Positions 1 to 10,774 of a stretch of 64,000 bases of DNA are shown here, one piece after another (the stretch's first letter is position 1; each line of letters starts with the position of its first letter). Position numbers and translations under genes: made by a program. This stretch comes from Kalaharituber pfeilii. Lineage: Eukaryota > Ascomycota > Pezizomycetes > Pezizales > Pezizaceae. The notes below the pieces were generated by a model, which made no database searches, was not told the DNA's origin, and saw nothing but the letters and a program-made list of their open reading frames with translations. Where the stretch lies: the NCBI GenBank assembly GCA_015179045.1, contig WHUZ01000016.1, forward strand, positions 496,001 to 560,000. The letters run 5' to 3'.

Positions 1-295
1 AAAACATTTTCAATAAATTTTAGATACAAAAGTAAAGATTCAGAAATTATAGGAAGAGAAGTAAGTATATCTTCTTTAATATATTATAACTTAGGCTTAT
101 ATTATCTAGATATAGAGCTCTTGACTCTTCTATATATACTACAACTAGTATAGTCCAAGCTAGCTCTACTACTGGAAGTAGACTCTCTAGTTGGAAGAAT
201 AAGCATATTCTATAAGCTGGACATTAAGACGAGTTTGAGGACTACATCTTATCTGGTACAATTGAGATTGAAAACTCATGGCTTTGGTAGATACA

Positions 296-545
296 GCATT
301 AAAAGGATTATTCTCATCTCGCTATTATAACCTTAGATATCTTAGCTGTTCCAGCAATGAGTTCGGAGGTAGAGCGAGTATTCAGCAGCACCACATTATT
401 GATTATGGATAGGAGAAATCACCTGAAGGAGGATATAATTGAAGCAGTCGAATGTATGAAATCCTGGAGTGCAGATAGGTCTGGAGTAGTTGCACCGTTT
501 AAAGATATAGAGCAAGTGCAAGCAATGTTACAGCAATTGAGATTC
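296..545 (+). pseudogene. hAT transposase C-terminal (dimerisation) fragment
   Basis: The reading frame gives LAVPAMSSEVERVFSS followed by DRRNHLKEDIIEAVECMKSW. This is the hallmark hAT-family C-terminal dimerisation block (P-A-x-S-x-x-x-E-R-x-F-S, then D-x-R-N-x-L, then the L/M-K-x-W end). Only about 80 codons are left. No catalytic D/E region lies upstream, where the DNA is AT-rich and full of stops. It is a decayed 3' end of an autonomous hAT element. hAT-type MITEs with 8-bp target duplications occur elsewhere in this window, so a source of hAT transposase existed in this genome. Confidence 0.85.
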
Positions 546-581
546 CAACGGCGACTTCCCCCCCTCGCCTTACGCTGCCGA

Positions 582-1287
582 TCATTCGGTTAGAAATAAT
601 TCATCGAAAGCGCGTTCGAGGGGGTCGTAAAACCCGCTTTCAACAAGGACACGGATGTCTATCGTCTGACCATTTCCTGCCGCTGCCCGAACATCATCTA
701 CGGTCTTCAACGCGTTATCCGAAAGCGTGGCGTTCCTACCATTCACTGGGTGATAGTTCTCCATCTGTGGCCTCGCTCTGGCTACAATGTCCTCAAGTTG
801 TGACTGTAGGCCTTTGTCATTACGTAAGGTCGCCTGTATGCTCATCTCGCAAGGCTGGGGACCGCCCAAAAACGGGTAGTGCGGGATGAGGCGGAAAGTG
901 ATTGGCGTTTGAGGGGCCTTGATTATGAGGATAGTGCGGTCCTTAAGAGAGGGTGCGGTGAGATGCCAGAGTTCCGGGAGCACCCTGGGGCCATCGGGAG
1001 TGTCAAGGAAGGATTTATACTGTTTCTCATTGGAGAAGCCGTACAAGCTATCCAGGATTTTGCAGAGGTCCTAAGGGAAGTATGATAGTGCATGAGTTAG
1101 CATTGAACTTGTTCGGCTCACAAATGCATCATCACATATGCGGATTAAGCGAGGGACTTACGTCCCAGGTGGGACAAGCGCAGGCCGGAATTACGACATC
1201 GCCGCGGATGGGTCGGAAATTGTAAGAGGGATCGCTACGGAGAATGAGGATGGGACTGGATGCGGGAGGGGAGCGCGAGGTGGACAT
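582..1287 (-). CDS. Two-exon gene, protein of unknown function (about 204 aa)
   Basis: I do not recognise the family. Exon 1 runs from an ATG at 1287 to 1162 (42 codons, starting MSTSRSPPASSPILIL). The intron is 1071-1161 (91 bp), with GTAAGT donor, a GCTAAC branch-like motif and CTTCCCTTAG acceptor. Exon 2 runs 1070-582 in phase 0 and ends with TFDELF-like acidic residues and a stop. The joined frame is open throughout and unlike the AT-rich surroundings in composition, so it looks like a real host gene and not a transposon relic. No signal peptide, membrane segment or zinc motif is visible; the middle holds a strand-rich stretch (TILIIKAPQTPITFRLI). The stop lies about 35 bp from the hAT relic. 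Upstream there are CACGTG boxes near 1530. The start could be later if the proposed intron is wrong. Confidence 0.6.
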
Positions 1288-2664
1288 GATGACGGGTTAT
1301 ACAGACAAAAAAGCACCTTCAAGTAGATATATTACTTTCGCTCGAGAATGTGTTGACGTCGTCTGTATAGATCATGTGCCTGTTGGGAATTTAAATCTCT
1401 CGGGTCTTGTTCGAATTCACAAATATGCTTTGTTTATGCATCCTTGTGTTGCTGATTAAGTAATGAACAGCAAGCCTGATTGTGGAGCCTCCTCACGTGA
1501 TGATTCGCAGTGCTGTAATCAACCGCACGTGCACGTGCACCCAATTTCCGGATTTTTCTATCCGCAGCAACGGCATCAGTATACAGCGACTTTCATGAGA
1601 CTGCCCCGACCATAACTCAATTTAACTCAAGTCAAAGCCATGCTTGCCTCAGCTGTTGTACTGGTATTGGGTACAACATTCGGTATACAAGGCCACGTAA
1701 TGTCGTAACCAGTCATCATCAGCCAATAGGCTGAGAGCCTCTATGCAGGGTACGTGATCAAAAAGATCCTTCATCGGAGATTCGAGTTGTCCTAAACGTC
1801 GGATCATTTTCGTAGTCACTGGTCAAAAGTCTTGGTGACCCCACTTTTCTTGGCACCTCAAAATGCTTGCTTGCGCAACTTCAACTGCTCATATCTGCAT
1901 GATCCACAGCTCAATTACAGAAGTTGTACATGCAATTGATAGCACCGTGTCTATAGTCTTGCATATCACATGCAGCAACCATGAGAATAGTAGTAGTCAA
2001 TTATATAGACCAATAAATCAGGAGCAAATTCTAGCATTTTTTACCTAAATTCTCTCTGCATAATAATGTAGTTCCATACAAGGAGAATATTTTGGGGGCT
2101 AGTAAATTTTGCTATGAAAATACATATTGAGTCCATCTTATTTCATATTTTTGATATTTTATATGTTGTGTTGCAGGTTCTGTGTGGAGCTATTTATTTC
2201 CAGACACCGATATTTGACCCTAAAATGACAATTTTGTATGGGAATTTGGCAATCTTGGCGTTCTTTGAAGTTTGCGATTTTATCCCGGCAGCCACATGAC
2301 CCCAACATCTGTTCTACAACCGGAACCTTCAAGTTTCAGGTAGTATCTATCATAGAAAAAATCCTGTTGGTCTATCTAGTTGTGGTGCTAAAGATACATC
2401 ACATTTCAAAGATTCACAGTTTTTGTATGGAATACCAAGTATTCAATAACTTTTTGTACATATTACACTGCAATCAGTGTGCTATAAGTATGTCCTGTGC
2501 TGTAACATAAACCATACTGCTTACACTATCACCAGTTCAAGTTGTAGGTTAATTGGGTCACTTCTCGTGGAGATATCTCAATTTTTGTTCAAATGGACAT
2601 TGTCGCCGCTTGGTGCTCAGATCCCTTTCACCAAGACTTTTGACCAGTGACTGTACTTCTGTTG
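1288..2664. other. Intergenic; promoter side of the 582-1287 gene, no gene seen
   Basis: No coding frame with support. The part nearest the gene (1490-1545) has a CACGTG and overlapping CACGTGCACGTGCAC motifs, which could bind bHLH-type factors, but this is only motif presence. The rest is AT-rich without clear repeats. Confidence 0.35.
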
Positions 2665-2722
2665 GTTTTTTGTTTTTTTTAAATATTATTACTCGCCTGC
2701 CGCCCTGTGGGCTATGCCGAGA
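2665..2722 (-). mobile_element. LINE-A solo 3' tail
   Basis: Poly(T) followed by the reverse complement of the LINE-A terminal hairpin (inner stem GCCC/GGGC). On the minus strand this is hairpin plus poly(A) without LINE coding sequence. It is one of about two dozen such tails in the window. I found no clear target duplication here. Confidence 0.75.
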
Positions 2723-2963
2723 ACTTCTCTTACATGTTCAAAGCAAAGCAATACTGGGAATTGTACTAATCAGATGGAGGAGAGTGACGGTCTTGATGTA
2801 TATAGTATCATTTGTTATCTCTGAGATGGTTATGATAGATTACTATGATCTTAGGTCATAAGCGAGTATATTGATATACAAGCGATGGAGCGGCCTCCGG
2901 CCGGTCTGTCTTGGCGTAGTGTCCGTGCTAGCTGCTGCTCTTTGAAGTTTTTTTTTGGTCCAT

Positions 2964-3115
2964 GCCATCCTACTGCTGCACTTCTGCCTGTACTTCTGCC
3001 TGCATTTCTGCCTGCACTTGCGCCTGCACTTCCGCCAGCACTTCGGTCTCCAATTCCGCCTGTACTTCCGCCTGCGTTTTCGCCTGCATTTTCGCCAGTA
3101 TTTCGGCCTCAGGAC
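2964..3115. repeat. 12-bp tandem array (GCACTTCTGCCT-like)
   Basis: About twelve degenerate copies of a 12-bp unit, close to GCACTTCTGCCT. The period keeps all frames open and produces low-complexity peptides rich in L/P or C/T. A different 12-bp array occurs near 26.9 and 28.1 kb. I do not regard the open frames as genes. Confidence 0.8.
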
Positions 3116-3404
3116 GCGCCGCTTTCTTCAGTACAATTCGCGCCGCTTACACATCACGATCTGCTGTGGACGGTTCGCATACCAGTGGTAGTCACACTAC
3201 ATCTACCCCCTTTTGCTGTACATTTATTGATAATGTAGCTAACTATTTATACTGTATATATAGTATATTCTGTTGGCGCACATCATACTGACCCAGGGTA
3301 CTTGGTACTTCTACTGCTACTTGATTTTACAATACAATAATCCTGGATACTTCTGGCTACTACTATGCGTACTGGATTACCGTGCTTGATAGTAGTAGTA
3401 CACT

Positions 3405-4040
3405 ATGTCTAGTGGATTATCTATAGAGAATTTCTTGGAGCAGTGGGAGGTACCTAGTATTACTGGGTGTACATTTGATGCTGCCGATGCAAGGCTTTGC
3501 AGGATTTTTTCTGTGGGTAGGATATTCAGAGGTACCGGCGTGAAACCTTTTTACATATTTGCAGAAGGGTGGTATTCCTTTGCAGTATAGTACTGCGAAA
3601 GATTTTGTTACTATGATGAAAAAATTGAAGGGGAAAAAGTGCATGCACTGAAGGTAGGTACTCAAGAGTGCAGGTATTGGTAGTAGAACTACTTCTGCTA
3701 CAGGAGCTTCCTATTATTTGAAGCGCCTACCAGTACCCTATCCTGCTACTAATACCTGGGTTGCCGAAACCTCTACTACATTTACGGATTGGGCACACTA
3801 TATGGAAAATTATACTCTTGCTGATAGGTGGCATAAGCACCATCCAGTGGGGCTGCTCGATATGAACCAGCTACAGCTAGTAGTTTAATGCTACTGATAA
3901 TGTAGTAGTTTATGATATAGATACCCATGAAATAGTTATGGTAGCGCTAAGAAGTTTGGTGGATCCCAGCTCGCTGGATGGGTAGATAATATTGCTACGA
4001 AGGCTACAGAAATTGGGAAATTGGTGCGGGTAAGTGCATA
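3405..4040 (+). pseudogene. Unidentified broken coding remnant
   Basis: Protein-like stretches occur in successive plus frames. One begins MSSGLSIENFLEQWEVPS at 3405. Another reads FTYLQKGGIPLQYSTAKDF near 3550. A third runs from SATGASYYLKRLPVPYPATN to WAHYMENYTLADRWHKHH near 3690-3855. A fourth, KKFGGSQLAGWVDNIATKA, is near 3960. The frame changes and stops mark a decayed gene, perhaps of a mobile element, but I do not recognise the family. Confidence 0.4.
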
Positions 4041-4099
4041 AATATATATGTAAGTATTGTTGGAATTTCGTATTAAAAGGAATGTAATGTCAATAATTA

Positions 4100-4840
4100 A
4101 TATACAAATATTATGGCTCATAGAATGAACTTCAATTATTTTCTCAAATACTACTACTAAGGCATTCCGCCTTGGAAGAGGAGTATTTGAAAAATATCTA
4201 GACTCTAGAGAAAAAAAACATATAACTGAATACTTAATAATAGAACCTCAAGTCTCATAAACACGAGTTCTTAATTCAAATATCCGTAAATTATATGGTA
4301 TTAAATCACTAGTGGGTTTCGAAATTCTTTCCACTTAGCCAATAATATGTATTTAGTAAAATATATGAAATTTTTTTAAGTAAAAATAAAAATAAAAAAA
4401 TACTTACTATGATACTAAAAGCCTCTGTAATATTAATTAAAGGTACTCATTAATTATTCGTATAATTAATACTCTATTAACTTATACCAAGAAGCTTTTG
4501 AGAGAAATATTACTTGCATTCTTAAAAAATATATGGATATTTATAGATAAGTATTAGCTAGAATTGACTGAAATAATCTTAATGTCTAAATTAATTCAAA
4601 TAGTTATTTGAATATTATGAAATAATAGAGAGTAAAATACAGAATTACTATCGTATAATAGTACTGATACAGCAATCTGTAAAATTGAACTATAACTAAG
4701 AAATATTTTGAAGTAAATAATAAAAATAGACTAAGAAGAAGATATGAGTAGTTGAGAGTTAGATATAGTTTGATAGTAGATTAGGCAGGCTTTAAAATTA
4801 AGTCAATTTTTAGAAATTAGAAGCTGAAAGTTGAACTTAA
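4100..4840. other. AT-rich gene-free block
   Basis: Strongly A+T-rich with many TA steps and no open frame of note. This composition is what heavily RIP-mutated or ancient transposon DNA looks like in ascomycetes, but no recognisable element remains. Confidence 0.5.
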
Positions 4841-5966
4841 ATATTTGTAGGTAGCGCGCTATAAGAATTAAGTAGTAAGCAAGTCACTGCTGTTCCCAAC
4901 CGCGCTGTATCCAGTTGATTTGCGAGGTGGATATGTTTCGTATGTAACCCCGAGTTGTGAGAACGTAGGAGAGATGGATCGTGAACCAGCATGAATGGAG
5001 CAGCATGCGGTCGGCGAATGCAGGTGGGCAAATGTGTGTGGATGTTTATTGACTGGCTGGGACCGGTAGAATGCCGCTGACGACGCTGCGTGAGTTCGTG
5101 ATGATGCGGTTCATGAATGCTGTGACAGATAAGGACAGGTGGGAAGAGAAGGTCTGTTCAACTTGCCTGGCATGCAGTCCGGGCCATCTTTTACCCCAAT
5201 GCACATCTCAGTAGCTTATCATGCCTCCCATCCCTGGCGACGTGCATGCGCTAATTTTCTCCCCCAAACATGACGATTAGGTATTCGATGACACCATCAC
5301 AGACCGCTGGATCGCCGAAGCACTCGCCATTCCCGCCGCAGACTGGAGTGGTATCGAACCGTGACTGACATTGCGTGATTGATTGAGCGGGTTTATATGA
5401 GGAGAGGGAGAGGGTGGGATGATATTTGGTGAAGTTTGAGTAATAAGCAGTTATCAGCTAGCAGTAATTAGCGAACAATGATCAACTAGTAGTAACTAGT
5501 AATCAACGATTATCAGATAGCAACTAGTAAACAATGATCAACCAACAGTAATCAGCACGTATTAGATAGTAACTAGTGATTAATAATCAATGAATAGTGA
5601 CCAGCTGGAAATTTTTTTTAATATATCACGTGACCCCGCATGCAGCTATTCGCCATTTTTTTTTTTTTTTTTTTTTTATTTCACGTAACCCCGCTTGCAG
5701 CTGTTCGCCATGGCAGGGTCCCTGGACCGAAGTCCTTCTGGCCCGGAGACAGGCACCTGTGCAACTACATACAAAATCGTCCCCTGTAAAAACACACAAC
5801 GATACTATGACTTCGGTGATGTGGAGGAACACAAAGCGAAAGCCCAATCCCCCAAGAGAACAATTAAGCACGAATACTCAAATATCCCCCCAGAGAATCA
5901 AGCAGTCATATCCATCTCCTCCACATCCCTCCCCTTCCCCTTTCTGTCCACCTTTGTTATTCTGTC

Positions 5967-6240
5967 CTAGTCATACAAGCACGAGTGGTACCATTTCCCT
6001 GATAAACGTACCTTCGCTGGTGTTTGACTATCTGATTCTACCTCCCCCTCCAGGTAGATAACAATCGAGCTAGTCTTCTTTCCCTCCCTCCTTTCTTTTC
6101 TCACCAACCATCTTGCCGCAACAATCTTCCCCATCCATGGGTTCGCCTTTTCCATCCACTCTCTTACTTTCCCAAGTTTCTTCGTCACCGCTATGCCATG
6201 CACCACAACTGCCCGGCCAGCTTGCGGGAGCCTTTCTTTC
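5967..6240 (-). pseudogene. LINE ORF1 C-terminal domain (ORF1-only element, LINE-B tail)
   Basis: The minus frame reads RAVVVHGIAVTKKLGKVREW, then GKIVAARWLVRKERREGKKT and SSIVIYLEGEV, and stops after KVRLSGKWYHSCLYD. It matches the C-terminal RRM-like domain of the complete ORF1 at 47.2-48.2 kb and of the copy at 57.7 kb. As in both of those, the protein ends where a CCHC zinc-knuckle block would be expected in Tad-type ORF1 proteins, and no ORF2 follows, only a 3' UTR and the tail. It is truncated at its N-terminal side. Confidence 0.75.
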
Positions 6241-6247
6241 TGGGATA

Positions 6248-6592
6248 TAGTGAGCGGCACGAGCCGAGCCAGCTCGAGCTCAAACGAGCCAAGATCATGC
6301 TTGTGTTTTTCTTGACAGCTCGCTAAAATGCTTAGCCAGTGCAAGGTTTTATAAACTGTAAATACCTAATATAGTAAAAATTAGAGACTTGGAGCTCATT
6401 CTGACCTACCAACAACTTCGAAATGCACAATTTAGCTGATAGTAGTGAGAAAGATGAAAATTTAGCTTAGTTTAATTTAGTTTGTCAATATTATGTATAT
6501 AATCAATCCAGGCTCGAGCCGAGCTCACCTACTCACGAGCTGGCTCGAGCTCACCCTCCAGCTCGGCTCGAGCTAGCTCGTGCCGCTCACTA
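6248..6592. mobile_element. hAT-type MITE 'TAGTGAGCGGC' (345 bp)
   Basis: The element begins TAGTGAGCGGCACGAGC and ends with its reverse complement GCCGCTCACTA. It is flanked by a perfect 8-bp duplication CTGGGATA (6240-6247, 6593-6600), the length made by hAT transposases. It has no coding capacity. The copy at 49046-49390 has the same 345-bp length and is nearly identical. Older copies are at 10440-10766 and 14038-14254. Confidence 0.9.
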
Positions 6593-7075
6593 CTGGGATA
6601 GCTATTCGCCATGGCAGGGCGACCAGCTGGAAATAAGTATTAAATAATAGTTTAGCAAGTAGTGAATAGTTAGTAGTAAGTAGCGAGTAGTCAGTAATGA
6701 GTACCGAGTAGTGAGTAGTATATAGATAGTAAGAGTAAGTAGTGAGTAGCGAGCAATGAGTAGTGACCAGCGAGTAGTAAGCAGTGAACAGTGAGCAGTA
6801 GGTACGTTTGAAAGCTAAATACACAACCTGGGTAGAATACAAGTTGTTGCGTGGAGAGGCAAGATGGAGGAGGGGGGAGGGCCTCTTTATAGAAGGCCCT
6901 CGGTGGCAAATCCAAGCAAACAAGCAAACGAGCAAACAAACAAAAGAAGTACATGGAAAACCAAGGAAACGGCTGGAAGTACATGGAAAACCAAGGAAAC
7001 GACTGGAGGTACATGGAAGGCCAAGGAAATGACTGGAAGCAGGTAGAACCGTCAGGAATATCCAGGAATGAGCTC

Positions 7076-10011
7076 TTTTTTTTTTTTTTTTTTTTTTTAT
7101 ATCATTAATCGCTTGCCGCCCTATGGGCTATGGCGATGTCCTAGATACATGAAAGAAGAGGAAAAATGAGAAAAGTAAGATAGTCTTCACCGTCTTAGTC
7201 CCCGCTCTTGAATAAAGGAAATTCTCCGCCTGACTCACTCCTCGAGCATGTCTATCATCTCACTCAATGGGTCCCTCTCCCCCTCCTTTCCCCGGGGGGG
7301 CCGCCTGACATGCTCCTCCCCTCCTGGCCACCGCTGCCTCCACACTCTGCACTCCTCCAGTAGATGTCTTGTGGTCTCTTCCTTCTCTCCACACCACCTG
7401 CATTCGGGGCCATCCCCTTCGCCTATGTGCCACCTCCACGCCCTCAGCCCCTTACCTCCCAGTAGGCCCGCCATTCGTCCTATCCTATTGCCGAGCCTAT
7501 CTAGCGGTTTGTATGTCAACCCCAGCCGGTTCCTCTCCTCAGCTCTCTCTCTCCTACTCTTCTGTCTCTGTCCAGCCTCCGCCACCATCTCCGGATTGTA
7601 TTGCAAGGCGGTACCCGTGCTCGCTGCCTTGTCTGCCATCTCGTTACCGAGAATCCCCTTATGCGCTTTCACCCATAAAGCCGCTGTGTCCCAGTCTCCT
7701 CTCAAGATTCTCTTTTCCCACGCTTCTCTGAGCCGCCTCGTCGCCCCGTCGTGAGCGAGATCCCCCCTTGAGGCCGCCGTCATCCTCTGGATAGCATATC
7801 TTGAGTCAGTTATGATCAACAACTCTCCTTCCACTCTCTCCATCGCCTCACTAATCGCAATCAACTCCGCATCATTCACTGTGGCGTCTTCCCCCAGATA
7901 CACTGACGTCGATCTGCCCCCCCAAAAGATTCTCGCCCCCGCCTTCTCCCCCCTCATGCTCCCGTCGGTGTATACTGGTACCCAACCCTCGTCCGTAACA
8001 TCATCTATGTGTCTCTCCCATTCTCCTCTTTCTGCATCCCGATGTAGCGTCGTTAGGACCACTAATGGCATTTCTCTGGTGTGTGTCAAAGACCCCCTCA
8101 TGTATACTTTCTCCTCGTCCCCATCTTTCAACCGCTCTCCCTCAAACCTCAGCGCTCTCGCCTCCACCCGCGTCGCTTCCCATCTCACAAACGTCTCCAC
8201 CGACTCCAAATTCGCTAATCCTTCCACCACATCCCGCCTCGTCCCCCAGGGGGCGTGTGTGATCCCTCTCGCTACCGTGTACTGCCATTTCTCCAGCTCC
8301 CTCAACTTCTTCTCTCTTGGAGCTCCATGAGCATACTCGTGCCACGCCCAGGCCCCCCATGTCGCAATGTTCCGTGCAATGCCTGTATATAGCTGTCTCC
8401 TTTTTGCCGGTGCCATGTGAGTGAGGCGTGCCGCCGTAGCCCATGCTGCCTTCCCCAGGCTCAGCCGATGAGTATGGTGCTCGTTGAACTTCAGCTCCCA
8501 ATCCACCTTCAGGCCTACCAACCGGTAAATGGGTCCTCTTACCCCCACTATCAGTGTCTCCTCCTTGTCCGTGTCGATCCTGAAGCCCTCCTCCTCCGCG
8601 TCTCTCGTCAAGGCCTTCCTGTGGTCTCTTATCTTCCTCCTTAACCCGTTCATGTTTCTGTCCGATAGAACACTATGGAAGTCATCAACATATGACCTCG
8701 TGAACTCCCTCGCCGCTGTCTTTTCTGCCACTGGTGCTACCCCTACCAGAAAAAGGACCGGTGATAATGGTGATCCTTGTGGTGTACCGTCTGTCATAGT
8801 AAACTCCACTCGCTTCTTCCCATCCCACACCATCCCACACTTAGTCGGTCTTAGAAATGCATCCACAAACGCCGCAACGTACTTGTTGACTCTTCCTATT
8901 TGCTCCACCACCCTTCTCCTTCTTACGTGATTGAATGCCGATCTGATGTCATCCCCTACTATCGCCACCCACTCTCCGTTACCTAATCTCCTATCTACCT
9001 CCTTCAGCGTCTGTCTCTGCAAATCCTCTGCCCCTCTCCTCGGCCTCCCCCCCAGCTGTGTCTCATGAAAAAGAACATCCTGTCTCTGTATCACGTCTGC
9101 GACTACCTTCTGACCCAGCTTCGCTACCGTGTTGAGTAGGGTTATCGGCCTCCAGCTCGCCGGTAGCTCTCTTGGTTTCCCTTTCTTCCTTATCATTATC
9201 ACGTCGAAGCCCCTCCCCAACTCGTAATCTCCATTGACATACTCCACTATCCTCTCCCTTACTGCCTCGTATAGTTTCGTCCCCTTCAACAGCTTCAGCA
9301 GCCCGTACTGTATTCCGTCTGGGCCCGGGGCTGATCTGGACTTCGTCTTGGTTAGAGCTCTGTCTATAGCCTTCCTCGCCTCCTCTCGGTCCATCAGTTC
9401 TCCACTAGGTCGTAGCCGTTCCTCCTGCTCGGTCTCCTCCGTTATGAAGTGTCTCTCTATCAACATGTCTGCTACCTCCTCATCTGAACCCTCTATCCCC
9501 ATCAGTTCCTTTTCTCGAAAGGGATCCCTTGCCAGTCTAAAGACGTCCCACGGTGATGTTATTCTGTCCTCTTCCAGGAATTCTTGCCAATGCCTCTTCT
9601 TCTTCCGGATGATGTCCCTAAGCATTCTTCTCGCCTTGGTCCTGGTGTCACCATCGAATCCATTCCTCCTCCGGAGGATGTATCGCACCATCTTTCGCGC
9701 CTCTTTGACTTCTTTGTCGAACCAACGCTTAGTCCTGTCCGAGATTCTAGCCTCCTTCGTGAACCTCTCACACAAGGTCTTAAGAATGTCATATGGGTCT
9801 GCGCCCTCCCGTAGAGGCTTATCCCCCACCTCTCCACGAACTCCTCCCACCTCTCCCAGTCTGTTACCCTTATCGTCCTTGATCTCTGGCCTTGGGCATT
9901 ATCCAATGCACCTATGATCATTGCGTGATCCGCCCCCGCTATCCACGTTACCCCTTCTAACCTCCACTCTCCACCTCTCGCGAATACCAGGTCTAACAGC
10001 GCCATCCGACG
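7076..10011 (-). mobile_element. LINE-A copy A1, 5'-truncated non-LTR retrotransposon (Tad1-like)
   Basis: The poly(A) tail (poly(T) at 7076) is preceded by the LINE-A terminal hairpin, whose outer stem is ATCGC/GCGAT in this copy. The long ORF2 runs minus. The element is flanked by a perfect 11-bp duplication GGAATGAGCTC (7065-7075 and 10012-10022). It is 2936 bp long and cut off inside the endonuclease domain, the usual outcome of incomplete target-primed reverse transcription. Few disabling changes are seen, so it is among the younger insertions. The target was LTR-1. Confidence 0.93.
7235..10005 (-). pseudogene. LINE-A ORF2: endonuclease end, reverse transcriptase, RNase H, zinc knuckle
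   Basis: Encodes the replication polyprotein of a Tad1-type LINE. From the N-terminal side it has an endonuclease end (ALLDLVFAR and GADHAMIIG, near 9900-10003). A frameshift near 9830-9850 leads into an 871-codon open frame. RT carries the catalytic YVDD around residue 390 of that frame, and TPQGSPLSP just before it. RNase H has YTDGS (about 625), DAELIAI, TDSRYAI (about 682) and VKAHKG (about 725). A final C-x2-C-x7-H-x4-C knuckle (CRWCGEKEETTRHLLEEC, about 818) is followed by the stop at 7235. The RT and RNase H domains look intact. The copy cannot be autonomous because the endonuclease N-terminus, ORF1 and the 5' UTR are missing. Confidence 0.92.
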
Positions 10012-10185
10012 GGAATGAGCTCGGCGATACCTGTCGCTAGTGGATTCCGGAGTCTTCCAGCAGGTTCTAGGGCTTTCCGGCAGGTTCTACGGCTTTCTGG
10101 CAGGTTCTGGGGATCCCGGTTCTTCTAGCAGATTCTGGCAGGTTCTCGGGTTCGGGTTGTTAAGCGATGACCGGAATGCTGGCGG

Positions 10186-10227
10186 CTTGCGCAGGGTCAC
10201 GTGACACACAAAAAAAAAAAGGAATAA
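10186..10227 (+). mobile_element. Very short LINE-B tail insertion in LTR-1
   Basis: The motif GGGTCACGTGAC followed by ACAC and a run of eleven A is absent from the LTR-1 copy at 63.7 kb, where the flanks (GGCGGC and ATGTTGCTT) abut. The inserted sequence matches only the last few bases of the LINE-B tail. No clean target duplication is visible. Confidence 0.5.
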
Positions 10228-10439
10228 TGTTGCTTTAGGGAGCTTACAGGTGCAGGGATATATACAGGAGTGCTAGAAGGAGTATGACGAGTTGTGAGGG
10301 GGTTAGGATTAGCTATACATGTATAAGTACTAGCATACAGTATGTTAATTGCTAGTATAGGACTGGGGCTGGAGGGTCTTAGGTGAGAGGTTCAAGTTGG
10401 ATTATTATAATCTATCAAAATTTAATACTGGTAAGAGAG

Positions 10440-10766
10440 TAGTGAGTAGTACGAGCCGAGCCAGCTTAAGCTAGCTCAAGCTTAAACGAGCCAAGGTCAT
10501 GCTTGTATTTTTCTAGATAGCTCGCTAAAATACTTAGCTAGTACAAGATTTCATAAACTATAAATACCTAATATAGTAATAATTATAGACTTGGAGCTTA
10601 TTCTGACCTACTAACAACTTCGAAATATACAATTTAACTAATAGTAGTGAGAAAAATAAAAATTTAGCTTAGTTTAGTTTAGTTTGTCAATATTATGTAT
10701 ATAATCAATCTAGGCTTGAGCTCACTTTCTATCTTAGCTTAAGCTAGTAGCTTGTACTACTTACTA
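10440..10766. mobile_element. hAT-type MITE, diverged copy
   Basis: Same family as 6248-6592. The ends TAGTGAG and CTTACTA lie between TAAGAGAG (10432-10439) and TAAGAAAG (10767-10774), an 8-bp duplication with one mismatch. Compared with the 6.2-kb copy, most differences I see are C-to-T or G-to-A, as expected after RIP. Confidence 0.8.
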
Positions 10767-10774
10767 TAAGAAAG

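Larger units (their letters stand above)
5613..6620 (-). mobile_element. Nested insertion: LINE-B solo tail, inside it an ORF1-only element, inside that a hAT MITE
   Basis: The outer unit is a LINE-B tail of about 53 bp (5613-5655 plus 6601-6620). It is flanked by the 14-bp duplication GACCAGCTGGAAAT at 5599-5612 and 6621-6634. Into it went a second LINE-B element, whose poly(T) starts near 5658. The duplicated target is AGCTATTCGCCAT, at about 5643-5655 and 6600-6612. Its 3' tail carries a GGAC-TTCG-GTCC stem-loop and its body encodes an ORF1 C-terminus. Finally a hAT MITE (6248-6592) landed at its 5' end. Three successive duplications of 14, 13 and 8 bp date the order. Confidence 0.8.
5420..6800. 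repeat. AGTA-rich short tandem repeat, split by nested insertions
   Basis: Degenerate repeats of GTAGTAA/GCGAGTAGT type fill 5420-5598 and resume at 6635-6800. The break is the nested insertion at 5613-6620, which duplicated GACCAGCTGGAAAT from the array. The array lies beside the reverse-oriented LTR-1 and may belong to that element's interior. Confidence 0.6.
6810..10417 (-). mobile_element. LTR-1 long terminal repeat, interrupted by LINE-A (approximate bounds)
   Basis: Reverse-oriented copy of the LTR that starts at 63535. Matching sequence runs from 10417 (LTR start, decayed) to 10023 and resumes at 7064 down to about 6810, with LINE-A copy A1 in between. It includes about 29-bp repeats (GTACATGGAAAACCAAGG type) at 6945-7045 and a CTATAAAG TATA-like motif near 6890, consistent with an LTR promoter. 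The 6810 boundary is a guess. The intact alignment at 63.5-64.0 kb acts as an empty-site reference for the LINE insertion. Confidence 0.6.

Noticed and set aside
2885..3238. Overlapping open frames rich in P/L or C/T in the 12-bp array
   Set aside because: They arise because the repeat period is a multiple of three; no frame has a non-repetitive domain.
5041..5420. GC-rich segment 4840-5400 considered as a gene
   Set aside because: No frame longer than about 65 codons, no motif and no splice pattern that extends one; left unannotated.
7248..9917. Long plus-strand frames opposite the LINE-A1 ORF2
   Set aside because: They are shadows of the GC-rich antisense coding strand; the minus strand has RT and RNase H motifs.
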